Positions 1 through 8,140 of a stretch of 64,000 nt of DNA are shown here, in pieces. Position 1 is the stretch's first letter. Each line of letters begins with the position of its first letter. The DNA is from Selenomonas sp. Lineage in GTDB: Bacteria; Bacillota; Negativicutes; Selenomonadales; Selenomonadaceae. The notes beneath the pieces are model-generated. The model was not told the DNA's origin. It worked only from the letters and a program-made list of their open reading frames with translations, and searched no databases. Location of the stretch: the NCBI GenBank assembly GCA_022482925.1, contig JAKVOG010000007.1, positions 85,077-149,076 of the forward strand, given 5' to 3'. A program made the translations under genes and the position numbers.

Positions 1-98
1 CAAGATAATAAGCATAAATAAGCTACACATTGTAATGTATGTCTGTATACATAATACCTCAGCGATACGATGATTTTTGTCAGATAGTTTGCACGAAA

Positions 99-132
99 AA
101 AGACTATCATACCAAATCGTACGATAGTCTTT
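99..132 (-). terminator. Terminator of ridA
   Basis: Ten-bp perfect stem (AAAGACTATC / GATAGTCTTT) followed on the minus strand by a run of six T. It lies 38 bases past the ridA stop codon. Confidence 0.85.
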
Positions 133-169
133 CCCAGTATTAACTAAAACCAGATCTGCAGCTTTCCTA

Positions 170-541
170 TCAAAGTTCAGCGACAGCTTCTACCTCACAG
201 AGTGCTCCGGCCGGCAGGGCTTTCACGGCCACACAGCTGCGGGCCGGCTTACTGATGAAATGTTTGGCATAGACTTCGTTAAATGCCTTAAAATCGGCTA
301 TATCGGCCAGGAAGCAGGTTGTCTTGAGGACATGGCTCATATCCGTACCAGCTGCAGCCAGCACTTCCTCTATATTACAGCAGCACTGCTCAGCCTGGGC
401 TTCAATAGTTGTAGCAACAATCCTGCCTTCAGCCGGGTTGATGGCAATCTGTCCGGATAGGTACAGGGTATTTCCCGCTGCGATGGCCTGACTGTATGGA
501 CCTACAGCAGCCGGGGCTTTATCAGTATGGATGATCTTCAT
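170..541 (-). CDS. ridA: RidA-family reactive intermediate deaminase
   Basis: 123 aa, the usual length of the RidA/YjgF/YER057c family, which hydrolyses reactive enamine/imine intermediates released by PLP enzymes such as threonine dehydratase. Visible signatures are GPYSQA (residues 14-19), the conserved Arg101 in PARSCVAV and Glu116 in CEVEAVA, corresponding to the imine-binding Arg and the catalytic-water Glu of bacterial RidA. The start is fixed by AAGGAGG placed just upstream of the ATG at 541. It is cytosolic and monocistronic, with its own terminator downstream. The three consecutive cysteines (53-55) are unusual but not in the active site. Confidence 0.95.
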   Translation of the reverse strand: MKIIHTDKAPAAVGPYSQAIAAGNTLYLSGQIAINPAEGRIVATTIEAQAEQCCCNIEEVLAAAGTDMSHVLKTTCFLADIADFKAFNEVYAKHFISKPARSCVAVKALPAGALCEVEAVAEL

Positions 542-724
542 GGGATGATTCCTCCTTCAATATTATCTTCTTATTGTACAACAGTCCGCTTTATGTTACA
601 AGTTTACACATCATTATCTATGTTTTTATCCCCCGCTTCCTTCTACCACACTGCAAAACTTCATTGACAGCTGGATACAGCTTTGTTACGATTATATCAA
701 TGCAACAAGAAAGGAGCCGCTGCT

Positions 725-1429
725 ATGACCGATGAGACCAAGGATGCTTCTCAAGTCCTTCACGAAGGACAGCCGGTTCACATCACCACGGACGACGAGT
801 CTATTGACTATCAGGGAACCATCCTCGAATTGGCGGAGCGCTATCTGGCCGTCAACCTCGACATAGACACGAGAGCTTTTCTGGATGCCCCGTCAGTTGG
901 CCGCCTCATCCAATGCGCAGTCACCGGAGATGGCTGTGTATTCCGTTTCCAGGCGGGCTTCCGCAGCAGCTCGGCATTACCGGCAATGATCTGGTATTTG
1001 GAGAAACCAGTAACCGTTCGCCGCGTCCAGATGCGTCGCTTTGTCCGGGTTCCCATGGCTTTGCCTCTGACTGTCAGACTCCCCGGAGAACATGGGGGCC
1101 TGCACAATGCGGCCGAAGCCACACTCGTAGATATCAGCGGCGGCGGCCTCTGCTTTGCTCACACAGATGAAGTTCCGCTCAAAGCGCGGATTGCCGTTGA
1201 TATTCCCAACCTGCCTCTTTTCGGCACGCTCAGAACATTTGCCCAGGTGGAACGCTGTACCGCCATCGAGGTATTCAATGGCAAAATATACCACATTGGT
1301 GCCTCTTTGGAAAACAGCCTGAGTAAAAAGGAACAGGAACAGCTCATCCAATGCATCTTTGAGCTCCAACGAAAATATCTGCGAAAAGGGCTGCGCATGC
1401 CCAATATCGATCACACGAAAAAAACATAA
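725..1429 (+). CDS. PilZ-domain c-di-GMP effector, YcgR-like
   Basis: 234 aa. The N-terminal ~100 residues look like the YcgR_2 flagellar-brake domain. The C-terminal half is a PilZ domain with the c-di-GMP signature RxxxR (RRFVR) followed by DxSxxG (DISGGG). Such proteins bind c-di-GMP and slow the flagellar motor. A longer frame opens at 683, but the ATG at 725 is preceded by GAAAGGAG at ideal spacing and gives a normal N-terminus, so I choose it. It is convergent with cstA. The flagellar block and the EAL protein in this window fit a c-di-GMP-controlled motility role, but the partner is inferred, not shown. Confidence 0.85.
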   Translation: MTDETKDASQVLHEGQPVHITTDDESIDYQGTILELAERYLAVNLDIDTRAFLDAPSVGRLIQCAVTGDGCVFRFQAGFRSSSALPAMIWYLEKPVTVRRVQMRRFVRVPMALPLTVRLPGEHGGLHNAAEATLVDISGGGLCFAHTDEVPLKARIAVDIPNLPLFGTLRTFAQVERCTAIEVFNGKIYHIGASLENSLSKKEQEQLIQCIFELQRKYLRKGLRMPNIDHTKKT

Positions 1430-1484
1430 AAACGCCCCCTTGGATAGGCAGGATTTGTTCTTCTGCCTATCCAAGGGGGCGTTT
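1430..1484. terminator. Bidirectional terminator between pilZ gene and cstA
   Basis: Twenty-one-bp near-perfect stem (positions 1430-1450 with 1464-1484, GC-rich CGCCCCCTTGG core). On the minus strand it is followed by TTTTTATGTTTTTTT, so it terminates cstA well. On the plus strand the T-run is weak. Confidence 0.8.
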
Positions 1485-1496
1485 GGATTTATTTCG

Positions 1497-3176
1497 TTAT
1501 TCTGCCGGTTCCGGAACGTCCTTCTTTTGACCAAGGAGTTCTTTCCCGCAGTGCTTCACAACCAGGATAGCAAGTGTCATGAGCGCCAGTGCCAGGATAA
1601 GCTGCAGACCGTCCACCATGAAAACGAAACTGCCCGCCGAAAGCTTCGTGACAATACCATAAACGCTCATGACCAGGGCTGTCATCGTGACAAAGAACAT
1701 GAACGTCATCGGCACATAGAGCATCCAGCCTTTACGGCCAGTCGTCCGCAGGAATACCGCCAGCGAAATCAGCACCAGAGCCGACAGCAGCTGATTTGCA
1801 GCGCCAAATAGCGGCCAGATATTCATATAACCTGCCAGACAGAGGAAATAAGCCAGGAACAAGGTGATAACCGTCGAGAAATATTTATTCATACAAAGAC
1901 TGGCAACCGATCCCGGCTCCTCGCCCTCGCTCGGCGTGAACAATTCCTGGAACGACATGCGGCCGATACGCGCCACGGAGTCGATAGTCGTCATAGCCAG
2001 TGCCGATACACACATTGTGATTACGCAGGCAGATACCCCTGCCGGCAGTCCGAACATCTTGAAGAACCCACCGATCGAGCCGGCAAAGATCTGGAACGGC
2101 GTGCCTTTCGGCATAACACCATTCGAGGCAGCAGCGCAGGCAATGACCAGTGCCACTACACCAAGCATCGACTCTACCAGCATAGCACCATAGCCAACCG
2201 GCAGCATATCTGTCTCATTCGCAACCGCCTTGGACGAAGTCCCTGACGAGACCAGACTGTGAAAACCAGATACAGCTCCACAGGCAATAGTGATAAAGAG
2301 GATTGGGAACAGTGACTGCCCGTTGACGGTAAAACCAACAAAAGCCGGCATATTGATAGTCGGATTTGCTACGACAACACCGACCACACCGCCAAAGACC
2401 ATCCCCAACAGCAGGAACGCACTCAAATAATCACGTGGTTCCATCAGCAGCCACATCGGCAGTACCGATGCGATAAAGCAGTAACCAAAGGTCACATACC
2501 GCCAGGTCTGTGCATCGAAGAACAACGGGAACTGCATACCGACAGCAAACATCGCAATAACGAGAACAACCGCTACCAGGAACTTCACGACACCGGACGG
2601 ATTGAACCGACGGATGTACTCACCAAATCCCATGGCAACAAAAATGTACAGCATGGAGATAGAAGCAGCCTGTGCCCCCGGAACATTCAAGGCCCCGTCT
2701 TTAGTCATGCCATTAAACGTATTGGCAATAATATCCGCAAATGCTGCCAGGACCAGCAGCGTAAACAGCCAGCAGAACAGCAGGAACAAGCGGCGACCCG
2801 TCTTACCTACATACTGTTCGATAAGCATGCCCATCGATTTGCCCTGGTTCTTTACCGAGGCATAAAGTGCTGTAAAATCCTGAACCGCACCAAAGAACAC
2901 GCCGCCGATCAGCAGCCAGAGCAGCGCCGGAGCCCAACCGAACATGGCAGCAATAATTGGTCCAGTAACAGGGCCTGCGCCAGTAATCGACGAAAACTGA
3001 TGCGAAAATACCGTAAATCGGGAAGCCGGCGCGTAATCCTGTCCGTCCTCGAGCGCTACTGCTGGTGTTTTGGCCTTTGGATCAATTCCCCAGGTCTTCA
3101 CCAGCCAGCGGCCATAACCGAGATAAGCGGCCACAAATACGACGATGGCCAGCCCTACAAGCATCAAACCATTCAT
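1497..3176 (-). CDS. cstA: CstA carbon starvation protein (peptide/pyruvate permease family)
   Basis: About 559 aa, very hydrophobic, with many predicted membrane helices. It carries the CstA hallmarks ITGAGPVTGPIIAAMFGW near residue 65 and GAVQDF soon after. CstA-family proteins are inner-membrane carriers induced on carbon limitation; E. coli members take up peptides or pyruvate. Tandem ATGs at 3179 and 3176 follow AGAAGG; the second has the better spacing. The 150-nt leader contains its own promoter and an intrinsic terminator (separate entries), so expression is probably attenuated. The substrate cannot be told from sequence. Confidence 0.95.
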   Translation of the reverse strand: MNGLMLVGLAIVVFVAAYLGYGRWLVKTWGIDPKAKTPAVALEDGQDYAPASRFTVFSHQFSSITGAGPVTGPIIAAMFGWAPALLWLLIGGVFFGAVQDFTALYASVKNQGKSMGMLIEQYVGKTGRRLFLLFCWLFTLLVLAAFADIIANTFNGMTKDGALNVPGAQAASISMLYIFVAMGFGEYIRRFNPSGVVKFLVAVVLVIAMFAVGMQFPLFFDAQTWRYVTFGYCFIASVLPMWLLMEPRDYLSAFLLLGMVFGGVVGVVVANPTINMPAFVGFTVNGQSLFPILFITIACGAVSGFHSLVSSGTSSKAVANETDMLPVGYGAMLVESMLGVVALVIACAAASNGVMPKGTPFQIFAGSIGGFFKMFGLPAGVSACVITMCVSALAMTTIDSVARIGRMSFQELFTPSEGEEPGSVASLCMNKYFSTVITLFLAYFLCLAGYMNIWPLFGAANQLLSALVLISLAVFLRTTGRKGWMLYVPMTFMFFVTMTALVMSVYGIVTKLSAGSFVFMVDGLQLILALALMTLAILVVKHCGKELLGQKKDVPEPAE

Positions 3177-3214
3177 CATGAATCCTTCTTTCTATGATTA
3201 TAAATAATTACAGA

Positions 3215-3250
3215 TAAAAAACACGCCCGCATCGCAGTGCGCAGGGCGTG
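3215..3250 (-). terminator. Intrinsic terminator inside the cstA leader (attenuator candidate)
   Basis: On the minus strand CACGCCC...GGGCGTG forms a 7-bp GC stem followed directly by TTTTTTAT. It lies between the cstA promoter (3332-3360) and the cstA start codon (3176), with no gene in between, so it can only act as a conditional terminator of cstA itself. Confidence 0.7.
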
Positions 3251-3331
3251 ATACATTCCACTTTAGACCATGTACATTTCTACAGTTCATGTACACCGCG
3301 CCGTTGCGATTGGACATTTCTTATGAACTGT

Positions 3332-3360
3332 ATCTTATCACCATGTAGACTATGTGTCAA
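3332..3360 (-). promoter_or_regulatory. cstA promoter
   Basis: TTGACA (3360-3355), 17-bp spacer, TAAGAT (3337-3332) on the minus strand. It is a near-consensus sigma-70 promoter, with transcription expected to start near 3325, about 150 nt before cstA. A 9-bp inverted repeat (ACAGTTCAT 282-290 / ATGAACTGT 323-331, +3000) abuts the -10 box and may be an operator. Confidence 0.65.
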
Positions 3361-3406
3361 CTTGTAAACATAAAAGAAGTAATCTTCAGAATAGTTACTG
3401 CTCCTG

Positions 3407-4507
3407 TCAGGCTTCTGTCGTCCGGGCTGCCTTCTGCCGCGCTTTCTCAGCTTTCCAGGCCCAGACGCAGCGTATTCCCGGATGCATATGCGGAAGAACG
3501 AAACAGCGGCTGCAGGAGACACAGACCGATGGTTCACCACCGGACAGCTGCTTCACTACAAAATCCGGCTCAGCAATCAAGGCCCGCCCCAGTGAGACCG
3601 CATCCAGTCCAGCGCCCAGGACGTTGTCCATATCGTCCAGCGAACGGACACCGCCTACCAGGCTCATCGGCTGCTCCGGCACGGCTGCCTTGAGTATTTT
3701 CGCCTCGTCCAGATAATAGAGCGTATCCGTCCGCGGCTGATTGATGAAATCTACACCGGACAGTTCCACCAGCTCGACACCTAATGCCCGGCAACGCTGA
3801 AGGATCCAGACCATATCCTCATGATAGCTGGCATGATCCTCTGCCTTGGTATCAAGATTGATCTTAATCAATACAGGGAATGTCTCTCCACAAGCTTCTT
3901 TTATCCCACAGATGATCCGTTCCGTCATGCGGAAACGATTTTCGACACAGCCACCATAGATGTCCGTCCGCTGGTTGAAGGTCGGATCGATGAAACGGGA
4001 TAACAGATACGAGTGCGCAGCATGAAGCTGGACACCATCCACGCCGGTTGCCTGCAGACGTACAGCCGCCGCAATGAATCGCTGCTCGATGGCCTGGATC
4101 TCCTCCAAAGTCAGCATACGAGCCTCCCGGTCCTTTTTCAACGGTCTGGCCACGACATCTGCGAGATCATCCTGATCGATGGCTCGCGGGCCGGCATGCG
4201 ATAACTGAGGAATAAACCGCACATCAGCCGCATGTGCGATTGCCGCCGCCCGGCGGAACTGTTCCGCGAACGAATCCTCATAGATATTGACCTGCTCCGG
4301 ATTCGCCCGGCCCCGCGGATCTACACAGCAATGCCCCGTAATGATCGTCCCGACACCATTCTTTGCCAGTGTCTCATACATCTGATACTCGGCTTCTGTC
4401 ATATAGCCGTCTTTATCGGCCAGGAAACTGTGGACCGCAGAGCGGATTACCCGGTTCTTCAATGTGATATGAGCAAGTTCAAGCGGAACTTCAATCTTGT
4501 TACTCAT
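3407..4507 (-). CDS. Old-yellow-enzyme-family NADH:flavin oxidoreductase
   Basis: 366 aa TIM-barrel FMN enzyme. The family motif is clear around residues 165-195: HAAHSYLLSRFIDP, then NQRTDIYGG and ENR. The C-terminal Cys cluster CVSCSRC plus a later Cys resembles the 4Fe-4S site of 2,4-dienoyl-CoA reductase/BaiCD-type members. However, the protein ends there and lacks their C-terminal pyridine-nucleotide-disulfide domain. It would reduce activated C=C bonds with NAD(P)H; the substrate is unknown. Of two tandem ATGs (4510, 4507), the second is better spaced from GGGAGG. A palindrome in the upstream 50 bp suggests dedicated repression. Confidence 0.88.
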   Translation of the reverse strand: MSNKIEVPLELAHITLKNRVIRSAVHSFLADKDGYMTEAEYQMYETLAKNGVGTIITGHCCVDPRGRANPEQVNIYEDSFAEQFRRAAAIAHAADVRFIPQLSHAGPRAIDQDDLADVVARPLKKDREARMLTLEEIQAIEQRFIAAAVRLQATGVDGVQLHAAHSYLLSRFIDPTFNQRTDIYGGCVENRFRMTERIICGIKEACGETFPVLIKINLDTKAEDHASYHEDMVWILQRCRALGVELVELSGVDFINQPRTDTLYYLDEAKILKAAVPEQPMSLVGGVRSLDDMDNVLGAGLDAVSLGRALIAEPDFVVKQLSGGEPSVCVSCSRCFVLPHMHPGIRCVWAWKAEKARQKAARTTEA

Positions 4508-4529
4508 CATTACCTCCCAAAAGAATACC

Positions 4530-4549
4530 TACGTTATTTTCGTAACGTA
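4530..4549. promoter_or_regulatory. Palindromic operator candidate upstream of the flavin oxidoreductase
   Basis: TACGTTA - 6 nt - TAACGTA is a perfect 7-bp inverted repeat, 23 bases upstream of the start codon and just after the murA terminator. Its size and position suit a TetR- or MarR-type repressor; no such regulator gene is adjacent. Confidence 0.5.
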
Positions 4550-4564
4550 TCCCTATACATAAAA

Positions 4565-4594
4565 ATAGTGCTGGGTAGTTACACCCAACACTAT
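4565..4594 (-). terminator. Terminator of murA
   Basis: Twelve-bp stem with one mismatch (ATAGTG-TGGGT / ACCCA-CACTAT) followed on the minus strand by TTTTTATG, 20 bases past the murA stop. Confidence 0.8.
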
Positions 4595-4614
4595 ACATTC
4601 ACAAATGGAAAAGA

Positions 4615-5880
4615 TTACTGGTCTACCCGGCAGATATCTGCCCCTAAAGCCACCAGCTTGACCACCAGGTTGTCATAGCCACGATCGATATGATGGATAT
4701 ACCCTACCTGTGTCTCACCATCAGCAACCAGGCCGGCCAATACCATAGCGGCACCTGCGCGCAGATCTGTTGCCTTGACCTGACAGCCCATCAGGGTATC
4801 CACCCCTTCGACTACAGACGTACGTCCATCAATCTTGATGTTTGCCCCCATGCGCTTGAGTTCATCGACATGCATGAAGCGGTTCTCGAAAACCGTCTCA
4901 GTTACCAGGCCTGTGCCCTCTGAGACCGCCAGCATTGCCATAAACTGCGCCTGCATATCCGTCGGGAATCCTGGATAAGGCATCGTCTTGACATCAACTG
5001 CCTGCGTTCTCTTGTCACAGGACACCCGGATACCATTGACATCTTCTTCGATCGTCACGCCAGCTTCTTTAAGCTTGGCAATGACCGGCTTCAGATGCTC
5101 GCTGATCGCATTCTCGATATAGACATTGCCACGCGTCATAGCAGCAGCTACCATGTAGGTACCAGCCTCGATGCGGTCAGGAATGATCGTATAATCGCGA
5201 CCGACCAGTTTCTGCACACCCTCAATCTTGATGACATTCGTACCGGCACCACGAATCTTTGCGCCCATGACATTGAGATAGTTCGCCAGATCGACAATTT
5301 CCGGTTCCTGGGCAGGATTCTCAAGCACCGTCTGGCCCTCTGCCATCGACGCTGCCATGATGATATTTTCCGTAGCACCAACACTTGGGAAATCCAGATA
5401 GATACGGGTTCCCTTCAAACCATTTGGTGCCGTTGCTTCAATGAAACCATGACCAATCTTGATCTCAGCACCCAAAGCCTCGAATCCCTTAAGATGCAGA
5501 TCGATTGGCCGCGTACCGATGGCGCAGCCGCCCGGCAGCGAGATCTTGGCCTGACCGCAACGGGCCAGCAACGGACCCATGATCAGGAAAGAAGCACGCA
5601 TCTTACGCACCAGATCATACGGAGCTTCGCAGCTGCCAATTATCGTGCTGTCCACATGCAGTTGATGCTTCGCCTCATCAAATTCTGCCTTGACGCCGAG
5701 CTTCTTGAGCACTTCTGTGATCGTATGTACATCTTCCAATGCTGGCACTTCATCCAGCAGGCTCGAAGCATCCTGACCCAAAAGCGTCGCAGCAATGATT
5801 GGCAGCACTGCATTCTTGGCACCGCTGATTTTCACCCGGCCCTCCAGCCGGCGTCCCCCATGTATAATCAACTTTTCCAT
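4615..5880 (-). CDS. murA: UDP-N-acetylglucosamine 1-carboxyvinyltransferase
   Basis: 421 aa. MurA transfers enolpyruvate from PEP to UDP-GlcNAc, the first committed step of peptidoglycan synthesis. Seen are the [15 protein letters not shown] motif with the catalytic Lys/Asn pair near residue 22, the loop [15 protein letters not shown] with the fosfomycin-target Cys near residue 115, and [17 protein letters not shown] near the C-terminus. The frame opens 12 codons earlier, but the ATG at 5880 gives the canonical MEKLIIHGG start; AGGAGG sits 12 nt upstream, slightly far. It lies downstream of the S55 peptidase gene, 89 bp away, on the same strand. Confidence 0.97.
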   Translation of the reverse strand: MEKLIIHGGRRLEGRVKISGAKNAVLPIIAATLLGQDASSLLDEVPALEDVHTITEVLKKLGVKAEFDEAKHQLHVDSTIIGSCEAPYDLVRKMRASFLIMGPLLARCGQAKISLPGGCAIGTRPIDLHLKGFEALGAEIKIGHGFIEATAPNGLKGTRIYLDFPSVGATENIIMAASMAEGQTVLENPAQEPEIVDLANYLNVMGAKIRGAGTNVIKIEGVQKLVGRDYTIIPDRIEAGTYMVAAAMTRGNVYIENAISEHLKPVIAKLKEAGVTIEEDVNGIRVSCDKRTQAVDVKTMPYPGFPTDMQAQFMAMLAVSEGTGLVTETVFENRFMHVDELKRMGANIKIDGRTSVVEGVDTLMGCQVKATDLRAGAAMVLAGLVADGETQVGYIHHIDRGYDNLVVKLVALGADICRVDQ

Positions 5881-5969
5881 TAAGTTTGTTATCCTCCTAT
5901 AGTTGCGCCTCTTCAAAAAGCACTAACCAATAGTTTATCATCATCTCCGCTTCATGACAATAGGGTCCC

Positions 5970-8027
5970 TTACTTTCTCTCAATCTGCAAAGCGGAATGT
6001 ATCACATTATCGATGATGTAGTTCGTTTCAAATTTTGTTTCGCCGGCTTTGGGTTTTGCAGCTTTGCTGTCCAGCAGGGTAATCTCCCTTGGCGCATCAC
6101 TGCCCTGTGCCTCGGCCGCTTCGCGCATCAGTTTACGCTGCTCATGTGCCGACAGTTGCTTCTGAACCGGTCCCGGTGCAATGATGATCTCATTGTTACG
6201 GCCATTCTCCTGCAGTTTCTTCAGCTTATCCGCCGTCGTCTGCTTTGCATCATTCTCATTCGTCACATCAACACCCGACTGCTGCAGCAGCATCAGTGCC
6301 GTAGCGGGGACCAGACCGCCACCACGGATATCCAGATTCAAAGTGCCTTCTGGCTGATTCTCCGGAACCGTGAATGGGATAATCATCGTTTCCTTGGCCC
6401 GCCGATAAGGCTTGAGCGTCGTCGTGAACTTGACCGTTTCACCTGGTTTTACCTTTTTCTTATCCGGTACAGCAGATACCAGGGATGCGGTCTTGCGATC
6501 ATTATCGACCGTTATATCGACCTGGACATCAATGATATCTGACTCTTTTTCGGTATTCTGACAAATGATGCTCATAGCCTGCATCAGCTCTGCCATGGAG
6601 ATCTGCCCGACATCTGCCGTATTATAGAACATATTACTGCGCGACACAACGCCATCCTTGACGGCATTCGTCCGGATTCTGAACCCGACCTTCGCTGTAC
6701 TGCCGCTAAGATCATCGGCGGTCTTGCTCAGAGCAGCATAGGCGATTCCACCGCTGAGCTGCGCCAGAAAATCTTCATCATAGGCAATACGTGCACCATA
6801 GTTATCGGTACGGCCTAAAGAATTATCCTGCACCCGAACCTTCACCGGAACAACCGAAGGGAATGTCCCCAGCGTCCCCGCGATACCAGTTGCACGATCC
6901 TGACTGATCCGGCCGATGATATTTCCGATATTCGCGATTTTCATGCCGTTACTCTGACCGCTGATTGTACCAACGACTTTAGCGTCGGTCATGAAATAAT
7001 TGACATTGCCACGATGCAGGAACGGATGCCCAAATGCCAGGATATTCTTACCATCCACAGCAGTAACAGTCCCGGTCGCACCTACCGCGAAATCACCATA
7101 AGTGACTGCAACACCGACAGCCGAACCAGGTACCAGCTTCGCGTTGTAATCGGTCTGCTGCATGTCAGCCAGGCTTGGTGCTCCCATCGGCATGAACTGC
7201 ATGATTCCCTTCGGGTCAATCTGCTGTTTCAGGAAATTCAATCCTGCCTGATTGAACCCTGAAAAATACATAACCGACTTAGGTACCGCCTTGCCCGAAG
7301 CCTCAGCCGGTTTAGCAGCAGCTGATGCCGCTGCCTCAGCAGTCGTCGCTGCTGTTTTTTTATCCGCTGATGCTTTATCGTCCTTAGCCGATGACGCATT
7401 CTTGGCTGCATCCGCCTTGGCAGTATCATCTGCTTTAGCTGCATCTGATTTCAAAGCTGCTTTGGCCCGTTCCAGGAGCGTCGCTCCATGGACTTTGCCG
7501 TCATTGCTCTTGGCTGCCTGCTCCGCATCTTTCTTTTCCTTATTTTCCTGATTCGCCTGCGATTCCGCGGCCCGCTTCAGGTTGATTGTATGGATATGCG
7601 TCCGGTTTTTCAGATCCGGCATCTTCCAAAGCGGTATCATGGCATCAATCGGTGTGATAAAGAACGTGTATGGTGACATCTCCTTGATCCCGGCAGCCAC
7701 GGCACCGATAAGATAGCCATCGACATAAACCGGACTGCCACTCATCCCCTGCAATATGCCGCCAGTCTGCTGGATAACCGGTCCGGATGCACGCGCCATG
7801 ATCATAGGCTCTGATCCCTTGCCATTGTCCAGATTACCGACAACATCCACCTGAAAATCCTTCAGCTCGCCTGAGCTGTCTACCACGGTATATGCTGTTC
7901 CTGTCATGCCTTCTTTAACCTGGTCATGAGGCAGGATCGGGTCCATCGCCATTGCAGGAACCGACTGTACGGACAAGAACATTACTGCCATCCCTGCAGC
8001 TGCCAGCCGTTTTATATAATTACGCAA
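5970..8027 (-). CDS. SpoIVB-type S55 family serine peptidase, secreted
   Basis: 685 aa from a TTG start chosen because GAGGTGA lies 6 nt upstream and it gives a clean signal peptide (basic n-region, hydrophobic core, cleavage near PAMA-MD). A Ser-protease core typical of SpoIVB/S55 follows: GILQGMSGSPVYVDG holds the nucleophile Ser and AFGHPFLHRG the likely His. Between roughly residues 175 and 250 there is a low-complexity Ala/Lys/Asp/Glu-rich segment absent from classical SpoIVB, probably an exposed linker. SpoIVB itself cleaves SpoIVFA in sporulation. No sporulation gene is visible here, so a periplasmic envelope role is more likely. The C-terminal ~150 residues are unassigned. Confidence 0.8.
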   Translation of the reverse strand: MRNYIKRLAAAGMAVMFLSVQSVPAMAMDPILPHDQVKEGMTGTAYTVVDSSGELKDFQVDVVGNLDNGKGSEPMIMARASGPVIQQTGGILQGMSGSPVYVDGYLIGAVAAGIKEMSPYTFFITPIDAMIPLWKMPDLKNRTHIHTINLKRAAESQANQENKEKKDAEQAAKSNDGKVHGATLLERAKAALKSDAAKADDTAKADAAKNASSAKDDKASADKKTAATTAEAAASAAAKPAEASGKAVPKSVMYFSGFNQAGLNFLKQQIDPKGIMQFMPMGAPSLADMQQTDYNAKLVPGSAVGVAVTYGDFAVGATGTVTAVDGKNILAFGHPFLHRGNVNYFMTDAKVVGTISGQSNGMKIANIGNIIGRISQDRATGIAGTLGTFPSVVPVKVRVQDNSLGRTDNYGARIAYDEDFLAQLSGGIAYAALSKTADDLSGSTAKVGFRIRTNAVKDGVVSRSNMFYNTADVGQISMAELMQAMSIICQNTEKESDIIDVQVDITVDNDRKTASLVSAVPDKKKVKPGETVKFTTTLKPYRRAKETMIIPFTVPENQPEGTLNLDIRGGGLVPATALMLLQQSGVDVTNENDAKQTTADKLKKLQENGRNNEIIIAPGPVQKQLSAHEQRKLMREAAEAQGSDAPREITLLDSKAAKPKAGETKFETNYIIDNVIHSALQIERK

Positions 8028-8140
8028 AAATTTCACCTCATTATGTATAGTATCATGCCCGTTACCCCGTCCAACGGGTGCACAAACACCTATTACGCTT
8101 TCATTATAACATAAACCAACAATAAAAGTAGTTGTTACTG

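Noticed and set aside
3177..3360. T-box leader upstream of cstA
   Set aside because: The leader is too short and lacks the T-box antiterminator sequence (TGGNACC) and specifier-loop layout.
3280..3540. 86-codon minus-strand frame overlapping the cstA leader
   Set aside because: It starts inside the flavin oxidoreductase gene and covers the cstA promoter; no RBS and no homology visible.
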